Below, in pieces: positions 13,004 through 28,000 of a stretch of 64,000 nucleotides of DNA. Numbering within the stretch: position 1 is the stretch's first letter; every line of letters starts with the position of its first letter. Source of the DNA: Puffinus mauretanicus (lineage: Eukaryota; Chordata; Aves; Procellariiformes; Procellariidae); contig JAJKFH010003762.1 of NCBI GenBank assembly GCA_023333565.1, positions 806,001 through 870,000 of the forward strand, in the 5' to 3' direction. The translations under genes were made by a program, and so were the position numbers. Under the pieces are notes generated by a model. The model was given only the letters and a program-made list of their open reading frames with translations. It made no database searches and was not told the origin of the DNA.

Positions 13004-16000
13004 GTGAGCGCCGCCCGCCGGGGAGCGCGGCCGAGGGCCGAGAGGCGGGAGGGGTGTAGGGTAACGTGGGCGCCTGAGGAGAGCGGCAGGTTTGCCGACG
13101 GAAAGGAAAAGCCCTACCGCCAGCATCGGTCGCTTTCCAGAGCTTGCCTTGGAATCGTTGCTTCCTCGCCCAGATGCTAAAATGCAACTTTTTGGCTATG
13201 GAGAAAGCAAAGCCTCCTCCCCCGCACCCCCCAAAGAAAAGCTAGAGGGGAAATGGTGATTTATTTAGCTGCAAAGAAGCATGTTTTTTGGAAAAAGTCC
13301 TGTTGCAATGCTTTAAATGATATACCAGAACAGAGTTTTGGGTGTCCCGTTAGGAAAAACTAAAACGCTCAGTATCAAAAGCTACTCTTCCTCCTTGCTC
13401 CCTCCAGAGGGATACCTTAGGTCTTGGAACTGTTTAGTCCACAAAACTGGGGTGTATGTAAGGAATATGTGAAACTTGAGTATCATAGGAAGGATTCACT
13501 GCCTGAGTAACGTACGTGCAATTGTAAATAGGTCCTTTCTGACCTCAGAAATCAGTGAAGTAGCTCACATTGGAAAGTGCCTTTGCTGTTGAGGTATGTG
13601 GGAAACTTAACATTATAACTGGTATGGTTAGCAGACGGTTGTTGAGATGGGACATGGGAAATATCAGCTGCATTGGATCCCTAGGCTTAACATCAAGTAT
13701 GATAAACAATTGGATGGTACTTCTATTTAGGAAAAAAAAAAAAACACTTCTCAGTTCTGTTGAGGATGCAGGAGGAGGTTGGCAGATTGTCACTCTCGTG
13801 CATGGATATTAGATGAACAAAAGGAGTTTGTAATTCAGTGCTATTCATTGTCCTTAATATATTGAAGCTTTAATTTTGTTTTGGTTTGTGATGATAGAAT
13901 GTTAGATATAGCATAGATTCATTGTCTCAAAACTTTACAACTATAGTGAAGTTGTAGGATAGAAAATAAAGCATATTTTTCCTGTGGGGTTTTCTTTTTC
14001 GTTTCTTACTTTATGTCATGTTCAACTATTACAGATACTTCATTCGAACCTTCTGTTGCACTGGCAAGTCTTGTGCAGCACATACCATTACAGATGATTA
14101 CAGTACTCATCAGGAGCCTTACTACCGATCCAAATGTGAAAGATGCAAGTATGACTCAGGCTCTGTGCAGGTACTGTATCTCATTGTAAAGGGGGGAAAA
14201 GTCTGTTTTTCTTATTTTTGCCTTTTTTGAAGTTATTTGTCACTTAGGTTCCATTTTAAAAAAAAAAAAAAAACAAAAAAAAAAACAAAAAAAAACACCC
14301 AAAACCTTTCAAAATGGTATTCTAAGTTATGCTGTTTAGCATGTTAAGGTAATATATATTTATGGATGTTACAGGCATGGTTTCAGTTTAAGGCTGCTGC
14401 CTTCATTGCTAATGTGGCCTCTTTCTCATGGTTTGCTAGGGTGGATGAAGAAGAGGATTAAATAGAAATTAAGAGGAAGCCAGCTGTGTTCCTTTTAAGT
14501 GACCTCTTATGTTTAGATATGCCACCTTATGGAGATGGCATAAATAGGAAACTTCATGGGGTTTACAATCAAGCTGAGTAACAAGGCCTTGTTTTCAGAA
14601 GGTCAATCTTTCTGCTTTTCCAAGAAGCAGAGTGGTTCTCTCATGTGATTGTCTTACCCATCATCTCCTCCTCTGAAGAGAGTAGACGGTTAGAAATCAG
14701 TTTTACTGCTTAGTTTTGAGGGTTTTTTCTGCTTAGATATCTTCATGATTTTTAGTAGGATTCACAGGGGACAGCCTCTATTTCCATCTTCACTCAAACC
14801 TCCAGAGGTTTTTTGGATGTTCTTTGAATAATAGAAGAATAGGAATTATGTAAAAACAATTGCATATTATGCTTCTTGTCACTAATCTGAACATGACTAA
14901 ACATGGAGATTAGTAACACTGTTAACAGACTGTGATTCAGATTGCAGTCTTGGTTAGTATCTTCAGATATGTGAATAATCGTGATGCAGAAAGATGACAG
15001 TGGGAGAAAGATTAAGACCTTCTTGAAGTTCTTTGAATTATTTTTTTTAAAGCCTATGGAAGAAGCTGTTACTGACCACTCAAGGGTAGAAAAATGAGTA
15101 AAGCAGTTAAACAGGAGGCTGTTAGAAATTTGTATTGTTTAAAAAAATAGCGTTTAAAAAGTCTTTCAACTAAAAGAATTTAATGTCTGCTATATTATTT
15201 TTTTCACTACATCCATTTGAGTGTAGTGTAATACTTACACATTCAGGTAGCGTAGCACTTGCATATCTTGGTGAAATGTGAGTTTTTCTCACACTGTAAA
15301 CATTCCTCGTATTTACATTAAATTGAGAAGCCGTATTTAATTTGAAAACATTAATGAGAAGAAGCAACATTAATATTGTAATTTGGGGTAAGACATATTG
15401 TTTAGGGACTTTAAAAGAATCTGCTTGACTGAACAGATTTTAACAAAGCTGTGTACTCAGTCTAAAACTCAAAGCTGGGAAATTCAGAAGGATTTGTGCA
15501 TGCTAATTATTTGCCAGTAATGTGCGGGTGATTAATTTTCATGTTCGTGTAATTTTAACATTTATGTGGTATTACCTGCTTCAATGCAATGTGATCATAT
15601 AATTGTAGCTTTAGAATGGTTTCTCTGTATGCCTCTGCTTAGGGAAGTAATGGAGTGCTGAGCTTTGAGTATAATAGGAGCTGTTGTTATCAGATAAGTG
15701 CTCTTTCTTAATACTAGTCGTGTGGTGGGTTTTTTCCTCTTGTTTTTGAAAGGGCAATGCAATCTTACTTGCCTTGTTAATTCTTTGAAGTAATACTTGA
15801 TTTTAAGAGCCTGTAGTTCTGTTCCATGGAACTGACTTTTTAGGTACCCCTTGTTATTTTTATAGATACTCTCATGTCAACACTGCATCCAGTTTCTTTT
15901 TCTACCTCTGGCAACCCTTTGCAGTAATTACTCTCTTCTGGCTTAGGGGAGTAATTGTAAAGAGGATAATGCAGCTGGAATGTCTGGAGCACCAAATGAC

Positions 16001-19000
16001 AATGTTGTCATGAAGCTTGCATCATTCCCAGGAGATGCAGAACTCCAGGCACAACAAGGTCTCCTGATGAGAGTCAGCAGAGCTTTGGTGACTGCAAATT
16101 AGAGACCTTGTTGCTCACTTCCTAAGGATAACTTTTATGACACTGCAGAGTCTGTCTAAAGTTGAACACAGATTAGTAAATAATCTGTAATTGGAAGACT
16201 AATAAATTGAATCTGTTCAGTGGGGGGTTATATTAGGCACAGGTTTGTATAAGAAAGTGTGCTTGCTTTTTGGCGTCATTGAGCTGTTCTTAATTGGTTC
16301 AGCTGTCTCATGAAACCTTACCTGAAACATCAGTGAGGAAAAGCAGAAAATTGTTGAATCTCTTTTGGGATTACATGCTACTTTAAGGGTCTACTTCAGA
16401 GGCCTCAGAGGAAGTTGACTGCCTATACTCATATCCTGACAAGTATAATGCTTGTTTGCACTTTAACCCAAGTATCTTTGTTAAGAGAAACTGAAAATTT
16501 TGCTAAGAAAAACTCTAGAAATGACCAGGCCCTTTGCCCTGTTGGTAAAAACGTGAAATATTGTAAAAGATGTTAAATTTTTTTAAAGGGTGTTTGATAG
16601 TCTGAGGATCTTCTGTTGTTGTTGTTTTGGTTTTTTTCTTATTTGAGGGATTTGCACCTCAGCTGCCAGATTCTTTGTCTGATGTGGTTGAGAAGATATT
16701 TTTGTGAAAGAAGTTACTGTCTGAAGTGGCACAGATAATTTTTCTTCTATCCAGAGATATCAGAAATACTGTCCTTGTTAGGCACATATATGGGTAGCAG
16801 ACCTGCTCATTTTAGGGTGATATGAGGCAGAAGGTCCTCTTGAGGCCTTTAAGGTTCTCTTAATCTGGTCAAACACAAAAAACATCCTCTGTGTTTTTAT
16901 TCATGATCATCATGTCCCCTATTAATATCTGCTTTTGTATTAAAAATGCAGTCATTGATTGCAACAGAGCAGGAGCCAAGTAAATGCAATGCAGAGAGGA
17001 TTTAGAAACCAAAATGTCTAATTTTGACCTACCACATCTCAGATTTTACGCTTTTTAGAACAGTCTAAAGCATGTCTGCAAGTTTACTTCTGTTTCCTCT
17101 TCTGGCTTTTGTTTCTGCTCTTAAGAGCATTGACCCTGCTTTTAAGAGCAGAAACAGATTTCAAGGATGGGAATTCTACCTGTATCAATTATACAGAGAA
17201 TGGAGCTTCTCTTTACAAGGTTAATCATACTGAAATGATAGCCGTTGTCCTATTAGTAACAGTGTTGAATAGTTTAGTAGTTAATTATACTGACTAGAGA
17301 TGACACAGGATGGCCCATCGCATAACCGGAGCAATGGGATGGAAAACGGGGAGCCCCAGCTCCCACCCAAAAGCACTGTGTTTCATTTGGAGTTTGTGAG
17401 TCAGTGCAACTGAAAGTGCGCATAGTATAAAGATGGTAATCAGATATTTTAGAACAATGGTTCTAATGTAGGGCTCTACAGAATACTTCTTACTTTTCTA
17501 AAAAGTTAATTAAGAAAACCAAATATATTGTCATTAGGCTTAAATTAACAGTGCAGGTGTTTTTGCCACTGCTGAAAAATATCAAGCCTACAAATTGGGG
17601 AGGGAGGTTTGAAGATAATAGGACTATGAGGTTTGGGCCCTGTTTTTAGGTTAAGGTTAATTCTTTGCAGGCAAAAGCAGTTGTGGCCTACTTTTTTGAT
17701 TCCCTGTTTTAGAAAGTATACGGAAAGGGTGCTCAGAATAAACACGTTTGAATTTAACATCTTGAGGAAATGAGAGCTTTGTGTAAATTCAGAGCAATGA
17801 TTATGATGTTGCCATGTTTTTTCCCAAGTTTTTTTTGTAGTAAGATGGAAGAAACCCAGTAAGATCTGTGCTTGATTGTTAAAATAGGCAGTCCTAATGA
17901 TTCCTTATTTTAGAGAAACCTTTGAATGTTATATATGCAGATAGTACATAATTCTAAGATATATAAATTTTAGGATGTGTGTACTATACGAATCCAAATG
18001 GTATAGTTTTCAAATCCAAACTATAAACTATGTAAATTTTAGGTTGTTCATGGTAATACAGTGTGTCCCAAATGCATGTCTGTTGTTGCTGGTTTTGTTT
18101 TTAGTTTGGAATCTGAGGACTGAAACCCTGATTTCAGTCTGTTTGGAGCTCTTTTAATCTCCAGGAAGAACATAAGGGCTGATAGTTTTGCTTCAGAAAG
18201 ATAAACACTAACTATGCCTATTCGTAGTGACTGTTTATTAGACTGATTACTTGTAACCTGTTCAGTTCTGTGCTAGAAATTAGCCTCTTAAAATAATTAA
18301 TCTTCCTGAGGAGCTTTTTCTGAAAAAACGTAAAGAAATATACTTCTAACTTCCTGTTTTCATGGAATTATAGAACAGAATATGTTATGTATACATTTTT
18401 TATATATATAGAATGTATATTCTATTATAGAATAGAATCATAGCGTTACACAGATTGAGTGGAGCCTTTGGAAGGCATCTGGTCCAATCCTACTGGAAGC
18501 AGGGCCAGCTTCAAAGTCAGATGTTGTTGCTCAGGGCCTTGTCCAATCGAGTTAAGAGCTTTCTGCAAGGATGGAGGTGCCTCGGCCTTACTGTATAACT
18601 TGTTTCAATGTCTGGCCACCCTCATGGTGAAAAATTTTTCCTTCCACTTAATTAGTGGTGCCTCATCTGGTTTGAAGAAGGGGATCTTGTGGACAATTAA
18701 AGAAAATCCAAAATATCGCCAAGTAAAATCTCAGAAGAACAAAGCCTAAATTTCATGTTTTAGCTAGTACTGCCTTACGATATCATCTGTGTCTTAGAAT
18801 TGCTTCAACTAATCTGCCTGTCTGCCTTAAATATCAGTGTAAGTTGGCTATTAATTTAGAAGGATAAAATACCCCTATTTTCCGTTGCTGATATTTCACT
18901 GTGTTTTCTAGGCACAGATGAAGTCCCTTCACTTTTCCTTTTTTTTTAGTTGTAGTGAAATTCTTCCTTTTGGAGCACTCCAGGCTGCTGATAGCTATTA

Positions 19001-22000
19001 TAAGATTGTTATAACACCTGCTGCAATGTATTTAAAATTACTAGATTTTACCATTTTAACTGAGGGTATTTGAGTTGGCTTCCAGGAATGCAGTTCTAAG
19101 TTGAAGAGGCTTCCTTTTCAAATTTAAACTTAATAATCAGTTTTGGTCTGGTTTGGGGTAAAAGGTGTAGGAGGGGAGATTCCCAGGTACAGGCACTTAC
19201 CTTCAGTAGTAAGTTTTTGCCACAAAACAAAAATATTAGCTTAATGTCTATAAAACTGGGGTTCGTATTCTTAAATAACAAGTAACAATAATATCCATAA
19301 TATTTAATTTTATATACTTACGTATTGGGGGGGGGGGGGGGGCGTGTTTACTTTTAATGTATTAAATAGATCATTATTAATTACAGAGTTAAATGACTTG
19401 AGATACAATCAAAATTATTTTACTACTTGTCTAACATTCTTGCATTACTTCTTGTGAGTCTGTGTGTAAGGGTGTAACTGCCCGGGTAATATAGAGAATC
19501 TTTTTGTTGAGATTAAAATTAGTGGCATATTGGGTTTTTTGTTTTATTTTTTTATTTTTCATTAATCTTTCAGAATGATTGACTGGTTGTCCTGGCCTCT
19601 GGCTCAACATGTGGAAACATGGGTGATTGCACTGCTGAAAGGACTGGCCGCAGTCCAGAAATTTACCATCCTCATTGATGTCACTCTGCTTAAAATTGAA
19701 TTGGTATGTTGGAAAAGAACATTCAAAATTGAAAGAGAGGGAAAGGAATTTGTAACAGCTATGCAATTGCGTAGCATCCTTTGTATTGCAACAGATATTA
19801 TCTTATTACTCTGCAAAGATGATGTAAATGTATCTATAGCTTTCGATTACATGTAATGATTCAGTCTGTTTCAAATGGTTGTGGATTTGGAGATCTGTTT
19901 ACATTTTTACTGAAATTTCACTTTCTAGATTTACTGAAATAAATGTGGGTTTTTTTAGGTCTTTAATCGACTTTGGTTTCCTCTAGTGAGGCCTGGTGCC
20001 CTTGCTGTCCTTTCCCACATGTTACTTAGTTTTCAGCATTCTCCAGAAGCTTTTCATTTGGTAAGTTACTAAATAAATGGTTTTCAATTCTTTGAAATGT
20101 CATTCATGTGTGATTTCTAAAGTGGGTGTAGAGAGTAACAGAATTGATGTGCTTGGATTTCCTCTTTGTTTCAAGGTTCCAGAATCAGATTTCTGTGGTT
20201 CACAGAGCACTAGGCTTTCTAACTTCCAGGTTCAACCATTTAATCTGTAGCTGGACATGAGCATTCTTCTTCCTGGTATGTACGTATTTCTGACAGTAGT
20301 ATCTGGGCACCGCGTTCTATCTTTGACTGTATACTTCTGGAAATCCATTTAATGTGGTGTGAAGTCTACTGATAAAGTTGGGCTGCAAGTAGACTTTCAA
20401 GCACAACTGTTTGGGGAAAACTGATAATTGGTTATCTGCTGTATATAACCTAGTCACCCTGGATAAGTGCATGAGACCAGGAAGTACTTCACTTTAAGAA
20501 AGCCACGCTATCTATGTTTCAATGTACATATGGGCAAACTGAAGGATACTATTTTCAATGGCCACTCTTCAAAATGCAGTTCACCAGTTAAAGTGGTAGA
20601 TACTAGGGTACGTTGATGACTGTTCGTATTAATGCAGCGAGATGTGTAGTGCCTTCCCTGTTCTCATACTCAGTGTTTAGCTTAAAGTTTAAGTGAAATA
20701 TGGGTCTTTCAGACTTAACCATAGTAACATCCTGGCACACTGTTTCTCTAAGCTGTCCCCAAGGCTCTTAGGCCTGAAGGATCACAAACCCTTTGATTAG
20801 TGTCAGAGTAATTGCCTTATGCCTGTTACACTGTTTTTTAATGATAGAAGTCTGAAGTTTCTCTCTCTTCCCTCTGCTGCCCTAATCTTGGCCTAGGATA
20901 GAAATTTGAGTCACAAATGAAAGAGCCAAGTAGCCTTGAATATGCTCAAAACTTAAATATTTCATATATTCACTGTCTTGCTTTTCTTTGTTCCTGAGAG
21001 AGACAAAACATTCATGAGAAAAATGTAAAATATGAGAAGACTTATTCCAGAAATAGGCATTTGCTTTAACAAAGAAAATTTCTACCATAGGCTGCATGCA
21101 GTGCTGCGTAACATCTGTCTTCAGGACTTCATTGTGACCATTTTCCCTCCATTTTAAACAACCTTCTTCACTATCATTTTTTGAGCTGCTGCTGTCATTT
21201 AGTATCCTATAATATTTTCCTGCACTTAAACGACTTGTTTACTTTTTTATAATAAATGGTCTGAATGTAAAATGGTTAAATGCACATTTGATAAATATAA
21301 ATTAATCTATTTTGCAGTGCATCTGAGTTAACATTCCCCTTCCCCATGCTTGAGCATCGTTACCATAAATGACTTGGGTTTTTTATAGAAGAAAAATACT
21401 CTGTCTTGCACTTATGATGTAGAACTTATCATGATGTGTACTATGGAATTCTAAAATCTACTGACATATAAAATTTTAATTCAACCTCAAGCCAGAAGTG
21501 ATACTTCTGTATGTATTCAAAGTGTAACTTTCAGTATTATGCAGCATGCTGTAAGAAAGAATTTGGCTCTCAAATTGTGAAAGCTGAGGACCCATACTTT
21601 TTCTGTTCTTCCCATGTGCTTTGTCTGTGCAAAATTATCATATCTCAGATCTACTTTATAGAAATCTCATTCTTGGAGCTCAATAGTTACTTTCTCGTTG
21701 CTATGTATCCACATTTATAAAGGGAAAGATGGAAATTCTTCATTGCAACTTTCACTATTGATTCTGTAGTACATTGAACACTTAATCTTATTTTCATTTG
21801 TAAACAGTAGATATCTTGCTTACCAAAGCAAGATTTTTGTTTCTCTGAGATGTAAAAATATTCCTTATACTTAAAGAACAACTGATACTTGAAAAAATGG
21901 CAAATAAGTATTTTGCACCTGGCCCCTTTTTACTTTGGCATTTTGAAGTATATTAATTTTTGTAATTGGTATACTTTCCTAAAATTATGATATTCTTATA

Positions 22001-25000
22001 ATTTCTGTTCTGTATTTCATGTCTTTACTACCAAACAATTTGTAAGCTAATTTGTGATGAGAAATGATTCCATCCACTTCTTTCACAGTTAATCCATTTT
22101 GATCACTTGGAAATGGACGGAAGTGTCAAATATTTTAGTTCACAGTGAGAAGTCCCTAGTCTTTGGGATGGCATTGAAATAACTTTCTACTTGATGTTTT
22201 AAGGCTAACATAAAAAAAGTCTCATGCATTTAAAAATACAGACAGAGCTGCGCTGAAGGAGGGGAAGGAGGTGGAGTAAACATTTCTGATTTATACCCAA
22301 TTTAAAATAGTGTCGAATCTGAACTAATCCTCAGATAGATTACCGTATCTGTGGTAAGCCTTTTTTAGCTCATAGTAAATTACTGTCTTACTGAGTTTAT
22401 TGAGCCTACCTCCCTCACTAGGTGGAGCTGTGAGCCAGTTTCCGTCTTGTTAACTGAAATAGCATGAGTGTATTCATTGGCTTCAGATCCCAAGCATTAA
22501 ATTCTGTTTAAGGAAAATTGAGAGGTTTGTTTTAAAAACTGTATCTGTGAAATTAGAACAGGATACTGCACTGTTAGTGGTGGCACAAAAGCAAAATGTT
22601 TGCTGTTAATATCCTCAATAACATGAGTACTTGGACACTTGACTGTTTAAAATCATAACATGCATTTTCTAAGGTCATAAAGTTCCAAAACTTGATATGT
22701 GTGCTAAAGAGAGCATTGAATAATTAATATTCAATAATGCCTGTTTTTCAAGTCATTGTTTCTCAACCACTTCTTATTTAAGAACAAAAGGTCCCCTGTA
22801 TTTTGCCATGTGTAAAACAGATAAGTTGTTTGTAGAACAAAAAAACTGGAAAAATGCAATTAACAATCTGTTTGTTTGTTTGTTTTCCCATTCAGATTGT
22901 CCCACATGTGGTCAGTTTGGTTCACTCCTTCAAAAGAGATGGTTTACCTTCCAGTACAGCCTTTCTGATGCAGTTGACTGAGTTGATACACTGTATGATG
23001 TATCATTATTCAGGATTTCCAGAGCTCTATGAACCCATTCTGGAAGCTGTTAAGGTATATTAGGAATATTAAGAGGGTGGATTATTTTTGTTTTGTTTTC
23101 CCAAATATGAAAGCTGTAATCCCATAGATGTAAATTCTTTAGAACTTCCTCTAGGAGAAAAGAGCAGAAAAAGTGCAGAAAAATTGTCCTGAATGTTCAT
23201 GATATGATTATAGCAGGCTTTAAGAAAAGCCTGAAATGAGATCCTTTATTAAAAGTACAATTTAATTTCTTAAGTCTCATGTAACTATTAATATACTTTT
23301 ATGAGGCTTATTCTAGGCATTTCATTTCAACCGAAGCTAGAAACTGTAACTCTTCAAATATAGGTTCAGAGCACTGATAGTATTGAAGAGAAGTAGGTTC
23401 TGAGGAGTACTTGGCATGGTGTTAATCTTCGGCTAGCTCCAAAACGCCATTATTAAGCACTACATCTTAATACTGCAGGCAGTATTGCATGCCTGTGTGG
23501 GTAAAGGATGCTGGTCTGTGCTGTTTCAAAGCAAAATTTGGCTTTTTTAGATAAATGTTTACGTGCATAATGCACTTAAAAGAAAAAATAAATTTTAAAA
23601 AGCCTAAAAACAACACCCCAGAACAAATAAAATAAAATTGAAAAAAAAATACAAAACAAAAAAAAAAACACAAAAAACCACTTGGGTATTACTGCCTGAT
23701 TTTATAGCAGTAGTATTGCAGTTAAATGTTTTGATGCTTGAAAAGCCCCTATCAATTTAATTCTGAACTTTATTCTTTCATTCTTACATTTTGATTTGAC
23801 AGACCAGGAATGTATTTCTAGCAGAATAGAGGATGCTTTAGGGGTCTATTAAAGCTTAAAATTTGAGACCTGGTTTTTGGTGGCAGAAAGGATTCTGTGA
23901 ATGTGCAGGTCAAAGGTGACCATCAGCCCCTTATTCCTGCAATTTGAGAGTTGAGCAAAGAAAGCTTTGAAGAAGAGGGCTTGGGGGTGTCGTATCTTTT
24001 AGGCTATCAGAGGTAGCAAGATCCTGAAGGAGAATAAGGGAGCAAGTGAAGATATAAGACTCCTGAATGGCAGGACCTATTATAAAAACAATATAATACA
24101 AAAATCTATTAAGTGTGTTAAATGTTTCTCTTGTAGGATATGCCCAAACCCACTGAAGAGAAGATTAAGTTGATTCTCAGTCAGAGTGCCTGGACTTCTC
24201 AATCCAGTTCTTTGCCATCTTGTTTATCTAGACTTCCTGGAAAATCTGAAACTGGGAAGACAGGTCTAATTAATCTAGGAAATACTTGCTACATGAACAG
24301 TGTTATTCAGGCACTTTTTATGGCTACAGAGTAAGTCGTTTTTAACAGCTCTTTTCATTGCAAATTAACTATTGCAGTTGTTGCATTCTTGCTTTTCACA
24401 GAATATTAACATGTCCTGGGGTGTCTCAGCTTGCTAGAGCTGAATGGGTTTCTTTGCACTCGGTTACTGATTGCTTTGTTAAAGTCCAGCTCTGTGAAAC
24501 TGTAATTTTAGCCATTAAAAATCCTCATCCTTCTGTCCAGTGTCAAAAGACAAGTCCCTTTTTCCTCACTGTCCTTGCTCCCTTCAGTATTGTAAAAGTT
24601 TATGGTGATGCTTTTGTTACAGTGTGGAAGCTATTGGAAAAAAAATTTTGTCTGTCTATAGCATGTTCTTATACATTTAAATGTTTAAAGAAATAGGTTT
24701 TTTGCAGTGTTAGTTCCTACTGTACAGTAGTTTTGCATCTGCGCTAGAGTAGAATCCAGGTATTGAAGGGAAGTGCTACATGTTTTGCTTTCTTTCAAAT
24801 TGAAGTAATTATCTCAGTTGAAATGATAACTGCATTGTTGTTAGAAATCTAGCAAGGAAACTAATGTCTGTCTCTTTTTCAGTTTCAGAAGACATGTTTT
24901 ATCTCTGAATCTAAATGGGTGTAATTCACTAATGAGAAAATTACAGCATCTTTTTGCATTTTTGGCTCATACCCAGGTATGTCAGTTTATTTCATCTGCA

Positions 25001-28000
25001 ATTTTTTAAACCTAGATCCATATACCAAAATTTAGGAACAAACACGATGCCATGGGAGTCCTCTTGAGTATATTAAAAGTATAAATATGATAGATTTGTA
25101 GGGGAATGAGTCTGCCTCCAAATGTTCAAATGGTGTGGATGGACTTAGAGAAATCTATATTTCGTAAGTGGAACATCTTGGCATTGTGTTGTTTTTATAA
25201 ATGGGCAGTAACAGGTTTTCTTTGAGAAGTCAAATGAAAAAATCCAAATAAGACCTGACTTGATATATAAGCTGACTTTTTGTAACTTTCTAGGATAAAC
25301 TGTGACTTTCTGCAGTGATTTTTACACTAAATTTTATCGTAGTGCAAATTCTAAAGAATTTAGAAAGACGTAAGACACTTTTGTTCTTTGATTAATAACA
25401 ATAAACCTGTTGTGAAGGGAATGAGGCTGGATCACCTTAAAAACAAATCAGTGCTTATGAAATACTGGTGGTGTTCTGAAGAAAGAAAACATTTTTTTAA
25501 AGCTTGCCAGCAAGAACAGTAACTGCTGTTACACATAACATCTGGTTTACACTCACTACACATTTAATATTTGCCTGCAGGATCCACTACTTTTATCTTT
25601 GTACTAGAGGTGATTACTACAAAATTAGTGGCTCTCTCTTCCTATGATTAAGTGGTTTAAATGTTTGTGTATCATGTGTTTCATACAGTGCCTCTAGAAT
25701 AATGTAGTCCAAAGTTCAGTGGTCAATATCAAAATAATATAACCAATTTTTTTAAGTAGTTCTTACGTAACCTTGTTTGTCCCTCTCTTATGCGAACAGA
25801 GGGAGGCATACGCTCCTAGAATTTTCTTTGAGGCTTCCAGACCACCATGGTTCACCCCTCGATCCCAGCAGGATTGCTCAGAATATCTCAGATTCCTGCT
25901 AGACAGGTACAGTTATTGTGCCATTAATGGGAATGAATCTACAGTCTTATCACTTAATGTTGAACTCTTAGGAGCAGTCATGTAACAGTTCTGCTGCATG
26001 AGTGGGGACCAGAAATTTCGGGCCTCATTCCTGGCTCTCTCTGGTTTTCTGGTCTGTGAAACACTTTTCTTCATGGATTTAATCTGTGGTAAAGTCTGGA
26101 TACCGTCTTGTATCCACATCATTTAAAGCAGGTTATAGTGGTAGTAATGTTCCATTTTTATAAATCTAAACTTGGGTGTTATATTTACAATGGTCCTGTT
26201 GTAAAATTAATGTGGTTGCTGAAAGCAGTTTAGTCGTGCATCTGGAATTTCTTATTGGTGGAGACAGCTATATTTCATACAGGTCAGATAAGTCATGAAG
26301 AGATGTACATGCATTTATAACCAGTTTAATAAACAAGCAAATTAACTGTGGCACAGATAAAACAAAAATACCTAAATTTATTAGTAGCCCTCTTTAATTG
26401 TGGCTTGCTGAGATGTGGCTTAAGAAATATTGCGTTATGACACATTCCACTTCTGGAGAAGTTTATCTCAATAGTGAAATGGTGTTCTCTTTTTTTTTTT
26501 TTCTTTTCCTTCCTTTCCATTTCCTCCCCACCCCCACCATCTTGGATTTCTTTTTTGGTTTGTTTTTTCTTCCTGTAGTTTCTTAACTTTCTTGGCTACA
26601 GAATCTTGACCTTTTCTTTGGAAATAGTCTGGCACTAGATAAATAGCTACTTGTTCTCTTACAAAATCTGACATACAGAGCCAGTCGACTAGGGAACTGA
26701 TTTATTAAGATAATGTAATGGTAAATAATAAAAACATTGTTTGTTAGGTTTTTTAATACTTGCCAGTTCTCTCAGTATATCCATTGTGTTCTTATATATA
26801 ATGAAGCTCACATTTGTGCTTCTCTCATACTCTGTTTTGGACAGTACTGACCTGTATGGTTCAGCTTGCTTATCTAAAAAAATAAAAAAGAGCTTTTTTA
26901 ATGTAAGACACTTCTAGCCACTTAACCATCTATAATTTTTAGCATAACTGGAAGAAAGGTCTGAAATGGTGCAGCAATATTTGCTTGGAAAATAGCACAG
27001 CTACTTGGATTTATTTTTCTTTGTCTTCAGGCTGCATGAAGAAGAGAGAACCTTGAAAGCATTGTCTTCAGCAAAGACTTCTGAAAGTATAATGAATGAA
27101 GAGTCCCAGACACAAGAAGCTGACCAAAAAGCACAAGTATTTGCTGAAGCACCTTGTACGGGAAGTGAAGAAAGAACTCTGATAGAGAAGATGTTTGGAG
27201 GAAAATTGAAGACTACTATATGCTGTTTGAACTGCAAAAGTATGTCTCAAAAGGAAGAAGCTTTCACAGATCTCTCTCTGGCTTTCTGTCCTCCAACTTC
27301 CTTGGAGAACATTGGCCCAAAATGCGTGGAACATTCTGAAGTGAAAGACGACTACATGGTGCAAACTAACACTTTAGCAACTAGCCCTGCTGGTGAAACA
27401 CCTCTCAATAATTTGGAAGTAAATGGTGGATGTGACACAATAATGAATGAAGGAAACATAAAATATTTTTCTACTGAGCCAAACTCTGAGAATACCACAA
27501 ATTCTGAACTCAACAAAGTTCAAGATAATAGGGATATGTCTCAGAAGCTAGTAGGTAAAAACACCCTGTCAGTTACAGACTTACTGAATTATTTTCTGGC
27601 ACCTGAGATCCTCAGTGGAGACAATAAGTATTATTGTGAAAAGTGTGCCTCTCTACAGAATGCTGAGAAAACTATGCAAATCATTGAGGAACCTGAATAC
27701 CTCATTCTCACTCTTTTGAGATTTTCATATGATCCAAAGTGTCATATAAGGCGCAAAATCTTGGACAATGTGTCTCTGCCACTTGTTTTAGAACTGCCAG
27801 TCAAAACAGCAACTTCCCCTCTAGCTGTAGTTTCGGGAGGTTGGTCTGTTGGTGTTGAGATTTCTGATATTGGAGAAAATCTTGCTAAAAAACTGAAGCC
27901 CTCAGGTGCTGATGAAGTGACCTGCCCACAATTGGTGCCCTACATGTTAAGCTCTGTGGTGGTGCATTCTGGTGTATCCTCTGAAAGTGGACATTATTAT

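Larger units (their letters stand above)
11620..13090. promoter_or_regulatory. USP38: CpG island over the USP38 promoter and first exon
   Basis: The sequence changes abruptly from AT-rich to very GC-rich with many CG dinucleotides, then returns to AT-rich soon after the exon 1 donor. Such islands mark housekeeping promoters in vertebrates. I see no TATA box at a useful place, which fits dispersed initiation. The upstream side could also fire divergent antisense transcripts, but no coding exon is visible there. Edges are judged by eye. Confidence 0.9.
14171..19573 (+). other. USP38 intron 2
   Basis: 5,403 bp and AT-rich. It contains the A-rich tract near 14.26 kb, a hairpin at 17.11 kb, a decayed CR1 tail at 18.4 kb and a G16 run at 19.33 kb. 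No further coding exon is recognised; the flanking exons join directly to match the human protein. Confidence 0.85.

Noticed and set aside
24358..24696. Open frame of 112 codons in intron 6
   Set aside because: It lies between exons 6 and 7, which join exactly to the human protein sequence. The frame has no USP similarity.
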